A stretch of DNA of 7,871 bases, taken from NCBI GenBank assembly GCA_002404095.1, contig DHJA01000198.1, positions 3,173 through 11,043 on the forward strand. Direction: 5' to 3'. Numbering within the stretch: the first letter of the stretch is position 1; each line of letters opens with the position of its first letter. Positions 1-6,032 of the stretch are shown piece after piece. The DNA comes from Planctomycetaceae bacterium UBA4732 (GTDB lineage Bacteria > Planctomycetota > Planctomycetia > Gemmatales > Gemmataceae). The notes below the pieces were generated by a model. That model ran no database searches and was not told the DNA's origin. It saw only the letters and a list, made by a program, of their open reading frames with translations. The translations under genes and the position numbers were made by a program.

Positions 1-78
1 GGCGATGATGGCGATCACCACCAGAAGCTCGATCAGCGTGAAACCCTGTCGCCGTTTCGAGAACTGGATGTTGACCAT
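1..78 (-). CDS. Prepilin-type N-terminal domain protein (pseudopilin, probably DUF1559 type), 5' end only
   Basis: Only the first 26 codons are present, because the gene runs off the left edge. They start at ATG (76-78, minus strand) and give a short basic leader with KRRQ, then G12-F13-T-L-I-E17 followed by a hydrophobic run. This is the class III signal sequence of type IV prepilins and pseudopilins. In that family, prepilin peptidase cuts after the glycine (G12) and N-methylates the phenylalanine, and the glutamate five residues after the cut guides assembly. A run of five G bases ends 8 nt before the ATG and is the only candidate ribosome site. In planctomycetes this exact kind of N-terminus usually belongs to the large DUF1559 family (pseudopilin-like proteins of unknown role), but the diagnostic C-terminal part is outside the window. 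Another pilin or a GspG/GspH-like protein is possible. Confidence 0.85.
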   Translation of the reverse strand, partial: MVNIQFSKRRQGFTLIELLVVIAIIA

Positions 79-109
79 GAGAATTACCCCCGAGGAACGA
101 TGAGTTCAC

Positions 110-154
110 GCCGGACAACCAAGTCCGGCTAGGAATGCGCGGCCGCGACGGCCG
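110..154 (-). promoter_or_regulatory. Two small hairpins in the pseudopilin 5' leader
   Basis: Two short inverted repeats lie between the candidate promoter and the pseudopilin start. GCCGGAC (110-116) pairs with GTCCGGC (123-129) around a 6-nt loop, and CGGCCG pairs with itself at 140-145 and 149-154 around a 3-nt loop. In the transcript both would fold in the leader, the nearer one about 30 nt before the ATG. They could affect translation or mRNA stability, or they could be chance structures in GC-rich DNA. I recognise no riboswitch. Confidence 0.3.
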
Positions 155-176
155 GGCACGACGATTCGTTTTGTTT

Positions 177-206
177 ATTGTAGGTCATTCGGGCCAACCT
201 GGGCAA
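177..206 (-). promoter_or_regulatory. Candidate sigma-70-type promoter of the pseudopilin gene
   Basis: On the minus strand, TTGCCC (201-206) and TACAAT (177-182) are separated by 18 bases. The -10 matches the consensus at 5 of 6 positions and the -35 at 4 of 6. The site sits in a locally AT-richer stretch between the long inverted repeat and the pseudopilin start. Transcription would begin near 170 and leave a leader of about 90 nt. This is an inference from consensus matching only. Confidence 0.45.
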
Positions 207-267
207 GTCCGCCCATAAACCCTCCAACTTATCCTCACACCGCCGGGCGGCGATGTCAAGGGAGGAA

Positions 268-376
268 GACGAATCACGAAAGCACGAAAGACGAAAACAC
301 GAAAAAGACAAGGAGAGATTTGGTATTTCTGTTCATCCGTTTCGTGTTTTCGTCTTTCGTGCTTTCGTGATTCGTT
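268..376. repeat. Perfect 37-bp inverted repeat (CGAAAG-rich palindromic intergenic element)
   Basis: Bases 268-304 are the exact reverse complement of 340-376, with a 35-nt spacer at 305-339. The arms are built from near-repeats of CACGAAAG and ACGAAAAC. The right arm ends 8 bases beyond the stop codon of the propeller gene (385-387), so in that transcript the element would form a long hairpin just after the coding region. There is no clear U-tract after it, so it is not a textbook Rho-independent terminator, but it could block 3' exonucleases or slow polymerase. Small open frames across it read as basic RKHERRKHE-like peptides and are not genes. It accounts for most of the non-coding stretch 79-384; the rest holds the pseudopilin promoter and leader. 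Confidence 0.9.
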
Positions 377-384
377 TTTGGCCT

Positions 385-3300
385 TCAATCATCAATCCAA
401 CCGGCACGTTCCATCGGCTGATCGTCGTCGTCCGTTTCGGGCGCATCCGTGAAGACGGCGTTCGGCGTCGTCGGGTCGGCTTCCACCTTTAGCCCCTGCT
501 TGTATTCATCGCCGTCCACCGTGAGGACGATGCGGTACATGCCGGCCGGCGCGGGCACGTCTTTCTTCCTGCCGCCGGCCGCCACGGTCAGCAACGACGG
601 TTGCTCCTCCATCATCAGGTTCCATTCGACGCGGTGCAGCCCCGGCTCCGGACTCGCCTCCAGTTCGCGCACCGTCCGGCCGGCGTAATCCTGCACCTTA
701 ATGTGCGTCTTACTCGCCTTCGCCGTCAGGGAGTACATGATCTGTACTCCGAAGCGCGGATTCTCGCCGACGAAACGCCGGCTGCCGGGGCCGATCTGCG
801 GGCCGTGGGCCGGCTCCGAGCGCCAGCGGATCACGTCATTCGGCTTATACAGAAACGCTTTCGCCTTCACGGCGTCGGCGGTCATCTGCCGCAGCGCCGC
901 TACGTCCAATATCCACAGACTGCGGCCGTGCGTCGCCGCCGTGAGTTCGCCGGCCGTCGGGTGCTGCGCGAAATCCAATACCGCCACGGTCGGTAGATTA
1001 TTGTTGATCTTCGTCCAGGACTCGCCGCGGTCGAGCGACGCATAGACGGAGAACTCGGTTCCGAGATAGAGCAATTTCTCATTTTCGATGTCTTCGCGCA
1101 GGACGCGCGTGGACCCCGTTGGCAGATTGGCGCGCAACGGCTTCCACGTCTCGCCGTAGTTTTCCGTGACGAAGACATACGGCTCGTCGTCATTAGAGCG
1201 ATGGCCGTCGAAGACGACGTAGGCCCGGCCGTCGGCATAGCGCGACGCCTCGATGCTGGCGACGTAACGCGGACTTGGGAGGCCAACTTTATCGGCGATG
1301 TTGGTCCATTTCACGCCGCCGTCGCGCGTCACCCATAGGGCGCCGTCGTCCGTGCCGGCCCACACGATGTCGGGATTGCGCGGCGATTCCGACAAGGCCG
1401 TGGCGCTGCCGCGTTTGGTGCGCGTGATCTCCGGCGAGATGACGCGCAGGTCATTGCCTTGTTCCACCGAGCGAAAAACGTAGTTGCCGCCGGCGTACAA
1501 AATGTGGGAATTGTGGTGCGACAGGATGAACGGCGTATTCCAGTTGAAGCGGTAGGGCGGTTGGCCCTTGGGCGCGTTGGGCCGAAACAGGGCGATCTGA
1601 CCTGTCTTCAGGTTGCGCCGGCCCATGCCCCCGTCCTGCATCTCGAAATAAACGATATCTGGGTCGGTTTGATCGACCTGACAGACGAAGCCATCGCCGC
1701 CGAAGACGCTGATCCAATCCTCGTTGAGCATGGCGCCGCTTAACGATCGGCTGGGACCGCCCCAGCTGCCGTTGTCTTGTAAGCCGCCGTAGACCCGGTA
1801 CGGCTGGCGCGAATCGACGCACACGCTGTAAAATTGCCCAATTGCCATCTGGTTAAGGAAGTCCCAATGGTCCATGCGGTCGTAGGTGGCGTAGAAGCCG
1901 CCGTCGCAGCCGACGAGCATATGTCGGCCGTCGCGCGGGTCGATCCACAGGGCGTGCTGATCGGGGTGGACGCCGTTGCCGCCGTCGTCCTTGAACGTCT
2001 TGCCGCCGTCGGCCGAGCGGTAGAGATTGATGCCGAGAACGTAGAGGTACTTGTCGTCGGTCGGATCGACGCGGATTTGGCTAAAATACATCGGCCGCGG
2101 GTTTACGCTGTTGACGCGCGTCCACGACTCGCCCCCGTCGGTCGATTTGTAGACGCCGCCGTATTCGGAGGCGTCCGGCCCTTGTTGGTCCTGGGCGTTT
2201 TCCCTTTGACCGCCATACCAGAAGCCCCAGGGTCGCGTCTTATGAGCCGCGTCGATTGGCAGCTGGCGACTGCCGAGCGTGGCCGTTATCTCCAGCGTCT
2301 CCTTGTCGCGCAGGACGGTCAGCGGCAGGGGGTCGCCGGCTTTGCGCGAGGTGATTTGCTCGGCCAACTCCTTATAAGTTTTAATCTCCTTTTTATCTAC
2401 CAAATGGACCACATCGCCCGATTTGAGGCCGGCTTTCGCGGCCGGAGTATCGTTGGCGATGTGAGTGAGCTTCGCGCCGCCGCCCGCCGCGTCCTCGCCC
2501 TGGACGCCGAGGAAAACCTGAGTCGGCGGCGTCCCCATGCCGATCTTCTGCGAATCGACGACGGCCCAGACCTCATTAGGGTCTTTTCGGTAGTAATCCA
2601 AGCCGATGCGGCCCAGAGGTACGGTCGGCAGACCCTTGGTTACCTTGTGAAACGACTTGCCGCCGTCGCTGGTTTTGTAGGCGCCGGCCGCGGCGCCCCA
2701 TTTGGTTGCCGGGTCGTAGGCGTCGTAGCCGTCCACCAGAGGCGGCTCGCCGCGGTGGCTGTCGAACTCATCACGGCGCCGTTCCCACGCCGCGACCAGC
2801 AACGTCTCCGGATCGGCCGGGTTCATGCGCACGTCGATGACGCCGGTTTTATCGTCGATAAACAGCACCTTTTGCCACGTTTTACCGCCGTCAACGGTCT
2901 TATAAAGGCCGCGCTCCTGGTTCGGCCCGTACAGCCGGCCAAGGGCGCCGACGTAAACGATATTGGGATCTTTCGGGTGAACGACGATACGGCCGATCTG
3001 AAAAGTCTTCTTTAGACCCATGTTTTGCCAGGTCTTGCCGCCGTCGCTGGACTTGTAAACGCCATCGCCGTATGAGACGGAGTTGCGCGGGTTGCTCTCG
3101 CCAGTGCCAACCCAGACAACGTTGCGATCCGACGGCGCCACGCAGACATCGCCGATGGAAACCGTGCTTTCGCGGTCGAACTGATGCGTAAAAGTGACGC
3201 CGTTGTTAATGGTTTTGAGCAGGCCGCCCGAAGCGGTGGCGACCCAATACGTGCTGGGATCGGACTCGAATACGGAGAAAGCGACGATGCGTCCGCCCAT

Positions 3301-3552
3301 CGCGGCTGGGCCGATGCAGCGCCAGTTCAATGCCTTCACCCAGTCGGCGGGGATGCCGATGTGCGGGGTCGGCGGCGGCTGGTTCTTCAGGTCGGTGAGT
3401 TTTTTGGTCAAGTCCTGGATTTGATGTTCCAGGTCGGCAATCAGCTGTTCGCGGCTCCTCTCTTCCGCCCGGCCGGACGACGGCGCCAGGATTAAGCCGA
3501 GTATTATTGCCGCTAGAACGCCTACGCCGCCGACTCGTCTGCGCGAAATCAC
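385..3552 (-). CDS. Exported VPS10/sortilin-like Asp-box beta-propeller protein with an embedded PDZ domain
   Basis: This 1055-residue protein starts at GTG (3550-3552). An in-frame TGA lies six codons upstream, so no longer start exists, and the GTG start gives a good signal peptide: RRR at residues 4-6, a hydrophobic core at about 8-24 and a likely cut near the A at 29. Residues 33-57 look like a short coiled coil. Eight Asp-box turns of the form (S/T)xDGGxxW/F follow, near residues 168, 219, 294, 470, 513, 742, 797 and 839, the last two degenerate. Such repeats mark the propeller blades of BNR/sialidase and VPS10 proteins. A PDZ-like domain at about 345-427 (FLGV, then AAKAGLKSGDVV) sits between the third and fourth boxes. 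GGLQDNGSWGG (589-599) is a motif I associate with bacterial sortilin-like proteins. Residues 895-1025 resemble a FlgD/Ig-like beta domain. The protein is probably periplasmic or surface-exposed. Annotated relatives are often called glycosyl hydrolases, but I see no catalytic site, so binding or scaffolding is equally possible. Confidence 0.9.
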   Translation of the reverse strand: MISRRRVGGVGVLAAIILGLILAPSSGRAEERSREQLIADLEHQIQDLTKKLTDLKNQPPPTPHIGIPADWVKALNWRCIGPAAMGGRIVAFSVFESDPSTYWVATASGGLLKTINNGVTFTHQFDRESTVSIGDVCVAPSDRNVVWVGTGESNPRNSVSYGDGVYKSSDGGKTWQNMGLKKTFQIGRIVVHPKDPNIVYVGALGRLYGPNQERGLYKTVDGGKTWQKVLFIDDKTGVIDVRMNPADPETLLVAAWERRRDEFDSHRGEPPLVDGYDAYDPATKWGAAAGAYKTSDGGKSFHKVTKGLPTVPLGRIGLDYYRKDPNEVWAVVDSQKIGMGTPPTQVFLGVQGEDAAGGGAKLTHIANDTPAAKAGLKSGDVVHLVDKKEIKTYKELAEQITSRKAGDPLPLTVLRDKETLEITATLGSRQLPIDAAHKTRPWGFWYGGQRENAQDQQGPDASEYGGVYKSTDGGESWTRVNSVNPRPMYFSQIRVDPTDDKYLYVLGINLYRSADGGKTFKDDGGNGVHPDQHALWIDPRDGRHMLVGCDGGFYATYDRMDHWDFLNQMAIGQFYSVCVDSRQPYRVYGGLQDNGSWGGPSRSLSGAMLNEDWISVFGGDGFVCQVDQTDPDIVYFEMQDGGMGRRNLKTGQIALFRPNAPKGQPPYRFNWNTPFILSHHNSHILYAGGNYVFRSVEQGNDLRVISPEITRTKRGSATALSESPRNPDIVWAGTDDGALWVTRDGGVKWTNIADKVGLPSPRYVASIEASRYADGRAYVVFDGHRSNDDEPYVFVTENYGETWKPLRANLPTGSTRVLREDIENEKLLYLGTEFSVYASLDRGESWTKINNNLPTVAVLDFAQHPTAGELTAATHGRSLWILDVAALRQMTADAVKAKAFLYKPNDVIRWRSEPAHGPQIGPGSRRFVGENPRFGVQIMYSLTAKASKTHIKVQDYAGRTVRELEASPEPGLHRVEWNLMMEEQPSLLTVAAGGRKKDVPAPAGMYRIVLTVDGDEYKQGLKVEADPTTPNAVFTDAPETDDDDQPMERAGWIDD

Positions 3553-3597
3553 AGTCCACCCGTAAATTCATCAAGGTTTGCCCAGGCCGCCCCATTT

Positions 3598-3625
3598 ACG
3601 ATAACCGAGCCGTTGGCTATTGCAA
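3598..3625 (-). promoter_or_regulatory. Candidate promoter of the propeller gene
   Basis: On the minus strand, TTGCAA (3620-3625) and TATCGT (3598-3603) are separated by 16 bases, each matching its consensus at 4 of 6 positions. Transcription would start near 3590, about 38 nt before the GTG codon. The match is modest. Its position in the only AT-richer part of this gap, directly beside the repeat array, is the main support. Confidence 0.3.
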
Positions 3626-3749
3626 CGGAAATCGCCTGAGGAGGGCGGGGAAACCCCGCCCCTACAACCTACAACCGTAGGGGCAGGGTCTCCCCGCCCT
3701 TCCACTGCCGGAAATCACCTAAGGAGGGCGGGGAAACCCCGCCCCTACA
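3626..3749. repeat. Three-copy palindromic repeat cluster (GTAGGGGCGGGG type)
   Basis: Two direct copies of 41 bases, 3626-3666 and 3709-3749, differ at only two positions. Between them, at about 3677-3700, lies a diverged inverted copy reading GTAGGGGCAGGGTCTCCCCG. Each direct copy contains a strong hairpin, GGGCGGGG-AAA-CCCCGCCC (3643-3661 in the first copy). The arrangement forward-reverse-forward resembles the mosaic clusters formed by REP-type elements. Small open frames over the cluster, with GGETPPL-like or GKPRPY-like peptides, are by-products of the repeat and not genes. The cluster lies between the candidate promoters of the two divergent genes. Confidence 0.85.
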
Positions 3750-3769
3750 TCCGTCGGCCGGTCGCGCCG

Positions 3770-3798
3770 TTGACCGCGCGAATCGCATCGCGTACAGT
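3770..3798 (+). promoter_or_regulatory. Candidate sigma-70-type promoter of hisF
   Basis: TTGACC (3770-3775) and TACAGT (3793-3798) are separated by exactly 17 bases. The -35 matches the consensus at 5 of 6 positions and the -10 at 4 of 6. Transcription would begin near 3805, giving a leader of about 36 nt before the hisF ATG. It is one of the better promoter matches in the window and suggests hisF is transcribed from its own start. No operator or histidine leader peptide is visible. Confidence 0.5.
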
Positions 3799-3840
3799 AA
3801 AGCTATCGTCGGCTCCTCGGTCCCCCGGCTTGCCTTCCCC

Positions 3841-4617
3841 ATGCTGACCAAGCGCATCATTCCGTGTCTCGACGTGGACCGCGGCCGGGTGGTCAAGGGC
3901 GTCAACTTCCTTCAGCTGCGCGACGCCGGCGATCCCGTCGAGGTCGCCCGCCGCTATGAGGAGGCGGGCGCCGACGAGTTGGTCTTTCTCGACATCAGCG
4001 CCAGCCACGAGGGCCGGGACATTATGCTCGATGTGGTTCGTCGTGTGGCCGAAGAGATTTTCATGCCGTTCACCGTCGGCGGCGGCATCCGCACACTCGA
4101 AGACGCCACGCGCCTCATCCAAGCCGGCGCCGAGAAGGTCAGCATCAATTCCGCCGCCGTTAAGACGCCCGAACTTATCACCGCCGTCTCCGGCAAGTTC
4201 GGCCGCTGCGCCACCGTCGTCAACATCGACCCGCGTCGAGTCCAGCGCGACGGCCGGGAAGTGTGGGAAGTTCACGTGAACGGCGGCCGCACACCGACCG
4301 GCCTGGAGGCCGTCGCCTGGGCCAAGCGCGTCGAGCAACTCGGCGCCGGCGAGATCGTCCTGACTTCGATGGACGCCGACGGCACCAAGGCCGGCTACGA
4401 TCTGCCAATGACGCGGGCCGTCGCCGAAGCGGTGGGCATTCCCGTCGTCGCCAGCGGAGGCGCCGGCTCGCCCGAACACCTGGTTCAAGTTCTCACCGAA
4501 GGCCGCGCCGACGCCGCGCTCGCCGCCAGCATTTTCCACTACAACGAATACGGCATCCAAGCAACCAAAGCCTATCTGGCCGAGCGAGGCGTCCCGGTTC
4601 GCATGGCCCCGCACTAG
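3841..4617 (+). CDS. hisF: Imidazole glycerol phosphate synthase cyclase subunit HisF
   Basis: This 258-residue protein has the normal length and motifs of HisF. With HisH it forms the synthase that uses ammonia from glutamine to turn PRFAR into imidazole glycerol phosphate and AICAR, linking histidine synthesis to the purine pathway; it is cytoplasmic. The fold is a (beta/alpha)8 barrel. The two catalytic aspartates fall at the same numbers as in the Thermotoga enzyme: D11 in IPCLDVD and D130 in VVNIDPRRV. Phosphate-binding glycine motifs VGGGIRT (79-85) and ASGGAGS (204-210) and the TSMDADGT loop (175-182) are intact. The ATG at 3841 aligns with the usual family N-terminus. No Shine-Dalgarno sequence precedes it; the bases before the start are pyrimidine-rich. 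The gene is flanked by a propeller gene and pilus ATPases, not other his genes, so it is probably an isolated his locus. Its partner hisH must lie elsewhere. Confidence 0.97.
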   Translation: MLTKRIIPCLDVDRGRVVKGVNFLQLRDAGDPVEVARRYEEAGADELVFLDISASHEGRDIMLDVVRRVAEEIFMPFTVGGGIRTLEDATRLIQAGAEKVSINSAAVKTPELITAVSGKFGRCATVVNIDPRRVQRDGREVWEVHVNGGRTPTGLEAVAWAKRVEQLGAGEIVLTSMDADGTKAGYDLPMTRAVAEAVGIPVVASGGAGSPEHLVQVLTEGRADAALAASIFHYNEYGIQATKAYLAERGVPVRMAPH

Positions 4618-4621
4618 CAAG

Positions 4622-4683
4622 GTGGGCCACTCGCTCCGCGAGTGGCTTTCTCTCATCCGACTCGCGGAGCGAGTCGGCCACAC
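4622..4683. repeat. Palindromic intergenic repeat (ACTCGCTCCGCGAGT core) between hisF and pilT
   Basis: The 15-base core at 4629-4643 is the exact reverse complement of 4660-4674, and the imperfect pairing extends outward through GTGGGCC and GGCCACAC. Each core is also nearly self-complementary (ACTCGC and GCGAGT around TCC), so it can fold either as one long hairpin or as two small ones. It begins 4 bases after the hisF stop and ends 24 bases before the next ATG. It may act as a terminator or mRNA-end structure, but no U-tract follows. Confidence 0.85.
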
Positions 4684-4693
4684 TAGACCGATT

Positions 4694-4699
4694 GGGGAG
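4694..4699 (+). promoter_or_regulatory. Ribosome binding site of the pilT-like gene
   Basis: GGGGAG lies 8 bases before the ATG at 4708. It is the clearest Shine-Dalgarno sequence in the window and fixes this start, even though the resulting protein has a longer N-terminus than typical PilT. Confidence 0.7.
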
Positions 4700-4707
4700 A
4701 TTCAACT

Positions 4708-5913
4708 ATGGCACATGCCAACATTCCCTCGCTTTCCCTCGACGCTCCATCCATCCCCGCGCGCCCCGCGGACGACGCGCCGCTGGAACCCAAGTTCACC
4801 GCTCCGCCGAAAGAGCTGGCGCGCAAAGAGCCGGAGGTCAACAAGCTCTTTCGCATGGTCATGGAACACGAGGCGTCCGATCTTCATCTCAAGGTCGGCC
4901 AACCGCCTATGATGCGCATCCGCGGCGACATCCGCCGCATGAAGATGCGGCCGCTCACTCAGGAAGACATGGAACGGCTGCTGCTTACCCAGCTGCAACC
5001 CAAGCACCGCAAGATCCTCGACGAGGAAGGCGGTGTGGACTTTTCCTACGTCATCGGCGCCGACGAATGCCGCTTTCGCGTTAGCCTCTTCAAGCAGCGC
5101 AATTGCCTGTCGCTGGTCGCCCGCCGCGTCAACAACTCCATCCCCAACTTCGCCGACCTGGGCCTGCCGCCGTCCATTGAATCGCTGTGCAACTACCCGG
5201 AAGGGTTGGTCATCCTTGCCGGCGTGACTGGCAGCGGCAAATCGACCACCATCGCGTCGATGATCGACTACATCAACGGCCGCGAACCGCTGCACATCCT
5301 CACCGTCGAGGATCCCATCGAGTTCACGTTCAGCGACAAGAAGGCTTACATCAATCAGCGCGAGATCGGCCTGGACACCCGCGACTGGTCCAAGGCGCTC
5401 AAGGACGCCGTGCGTCAAGACCCTGACATCATCCTCATTGGTGAGTTGCGAGACGTGGAGACGTTCGAGGCCGCCGTCCATGCGGCCGAGACCGGCCACT
5501 TAGTGTTCGGCACCATCCACGCAGCGAGTTCCGGCACGGCCATTAACCGCATCCTCGACCTGTTCCCGCCGGAGAAGCATGGCGCCATCCGCCAGGCGCT
5601 GGCCAACAACCTCAAGGCAGTGGTCGCTCAAAAGCTCATTAAGGGATTGAAAAAGGGCCGGGTGCCGACCAACGAAATCATGATCGTCAATCCGACGATC
5701 CGTAAGCTAATCAGCGAGGGAATGGACAACAAGATCCCCGACGCCATCCGCATCGGCTACCTTGAAGGCATGGTGGACTTCACCGAGAACCTGCGGCAGC
5801 TCGTCGAGCGCGGCGACATCGACAAGGCGGCCGCTTTGGAAGTCGCGCCCAGCCCGGAGCAACTGAAAATGGCGTTCAAGGGCATCAAGGTGTCGGCGCC
5901 TGGTATTCTTTGA
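4708..5913 (+). CDS. pilT: PilT-family type IV pilus retraction ATPase
   Basis: This 401-residue protein belongs to the PilT/VirB11 secretion ATPase superfamily. PilT is a cytoplasmic hexamer that hydrolyses ATP to pull pilin subunits back into the membrane. Residues about 44-150 form the N-terminal PAS-like domain (SDLHLKVGQPPMMRIRG at 57-73 is typical). The ATPase core has the Walker A GVTGSGKST (172-180), Asp box TVEDPIEF (199-206), Walker B IILIGELRD (241-249) and His box TGHLVFGTIHA (262-272). TIRKLISEG (330-338) corresponds to the C-terminal AIRNLIRE-like motif specific to PilT. There is no tetracysteine zinc site, which separates it from PilB/GspE. The family is usually about 345-370 residues. 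The excess is mainly a proline-rich N-terminal extension of about 43 residues without known domains. The closely related PilU cannot be fully excluded. The PilB-like gene follows in the same direction after 119 bases, supporting a shared pilus function. Confidence 0.95.
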   Translation: MAHANIPSLSLDAPSIPARPADDAPLEPKFTAPPKELARKEPEVNKLFRMVMEHEASDLHLKVGQPPMMRIRGDIRRMKMRPLTQEDMERLLLTQLQPKHRKILDEEGGVDFSYVIGADECRFRVSLFKQRNCLSLVARRVNNSIPNFADLGLPPSIESLCNYPEGLVILAGVTGSGKSTTIASMIDYINGREPLHILTVEDPIEFTFSDKKAYINQREIGLDTRDWSKALKDAVRQDPDIILIGELRDVETFEAAVHAAETGHLVFGTIHAASSGTAINRILDLFPPEKHGAIRQALANNLKAVVAQKLIKGLKKGRVPTNEIMIVNPTIRKLISEGMDNKIPDAIRIGYLEGMVDFTENLRQLVERGDIDKAAALEVAPSPEQLKMAFKGIKVSAPGIL

Positions 5914-5921
5914 ACCGAATG

Positions 5922-5980
5922 GGTGGCACGGGCTTCTAGCCCGTGCCGTGTCACTGCACGGGCTAGAAGCCCGTGCCACC
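5922..5980. repeat. Perfect 25-bp inverted repeat between the two pilus ATPase genes
   Basis: Bases 5922-5946 are the exact reverse complement of 5956-5980, with a 9-base loop. Each arm is itself a palindrome (GCACGGGC and GCCCGTGC around TTCTA), so the DNA could form one 25-bp hairpin or two 8-bp hairpins. It starts 9 bases after the pilT stop. A strong hairpin here could reduce read-through and make PilT and PilB-like levels differ even if they share a transcript. Reading frames across it give MARASSPC-like peptides and are not genes. Confidence 0.92.
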
Positions 5981-6032
5981 TATTCATTCCTCACCATAGA
6001 GAGACCAGGAAAGGCGCAAAAGGGACAGGTTC

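Noticed and set aside
268..376. Classical Rho-independent terminator for the propeller gene
   Set aside because: The stem is far longer than usual, the spacer is 35 nt and no U-tract follows on the minus strand, so it is listed as a repeat instead.
253..492. Small open frames with RKHERRKHE and FRVFVFRAFVIR peptides
   Set aside because: They are translations of the two arms of the 37-bp inverted repeat and have no ribosome sites.
1834..3015. Long plus-strand open frame (393 codons) opposite the propeller gene
   Set aside because: It is antisense to a protein with clear signal peptide, Asp boxes and PDZ. Its translation is valine- and arginine-rich without motifs, as expected for a shadow frame in GC-rich DNA.
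3206..3595. Alternative ATG-initiated minus-strand frame at the start of the propeller gene
   Set aside because: It is in a different frame and encodes an arginine-rich peptide without motifs. The GTG frame gives a signal peptide and the full propeller.
3626..3749. CRISPR array
   Set aside because: There are only three copies, one inverted, with unequal spacing, internal palindromes and no cas genes nearby.
3620..3847. Small open frames over the divergent intergenic region
   Set aside because: They translate the GTAGGGGCGGGG repeat cluster in several frames and show no protein-like features.
3745..4683. Minus-strand open frame of 312 codons opposite hisF
   Set aside because: It is a complementary-strand shadow of hisF, extends into the repeats on both sides, and has no recognisable domain.
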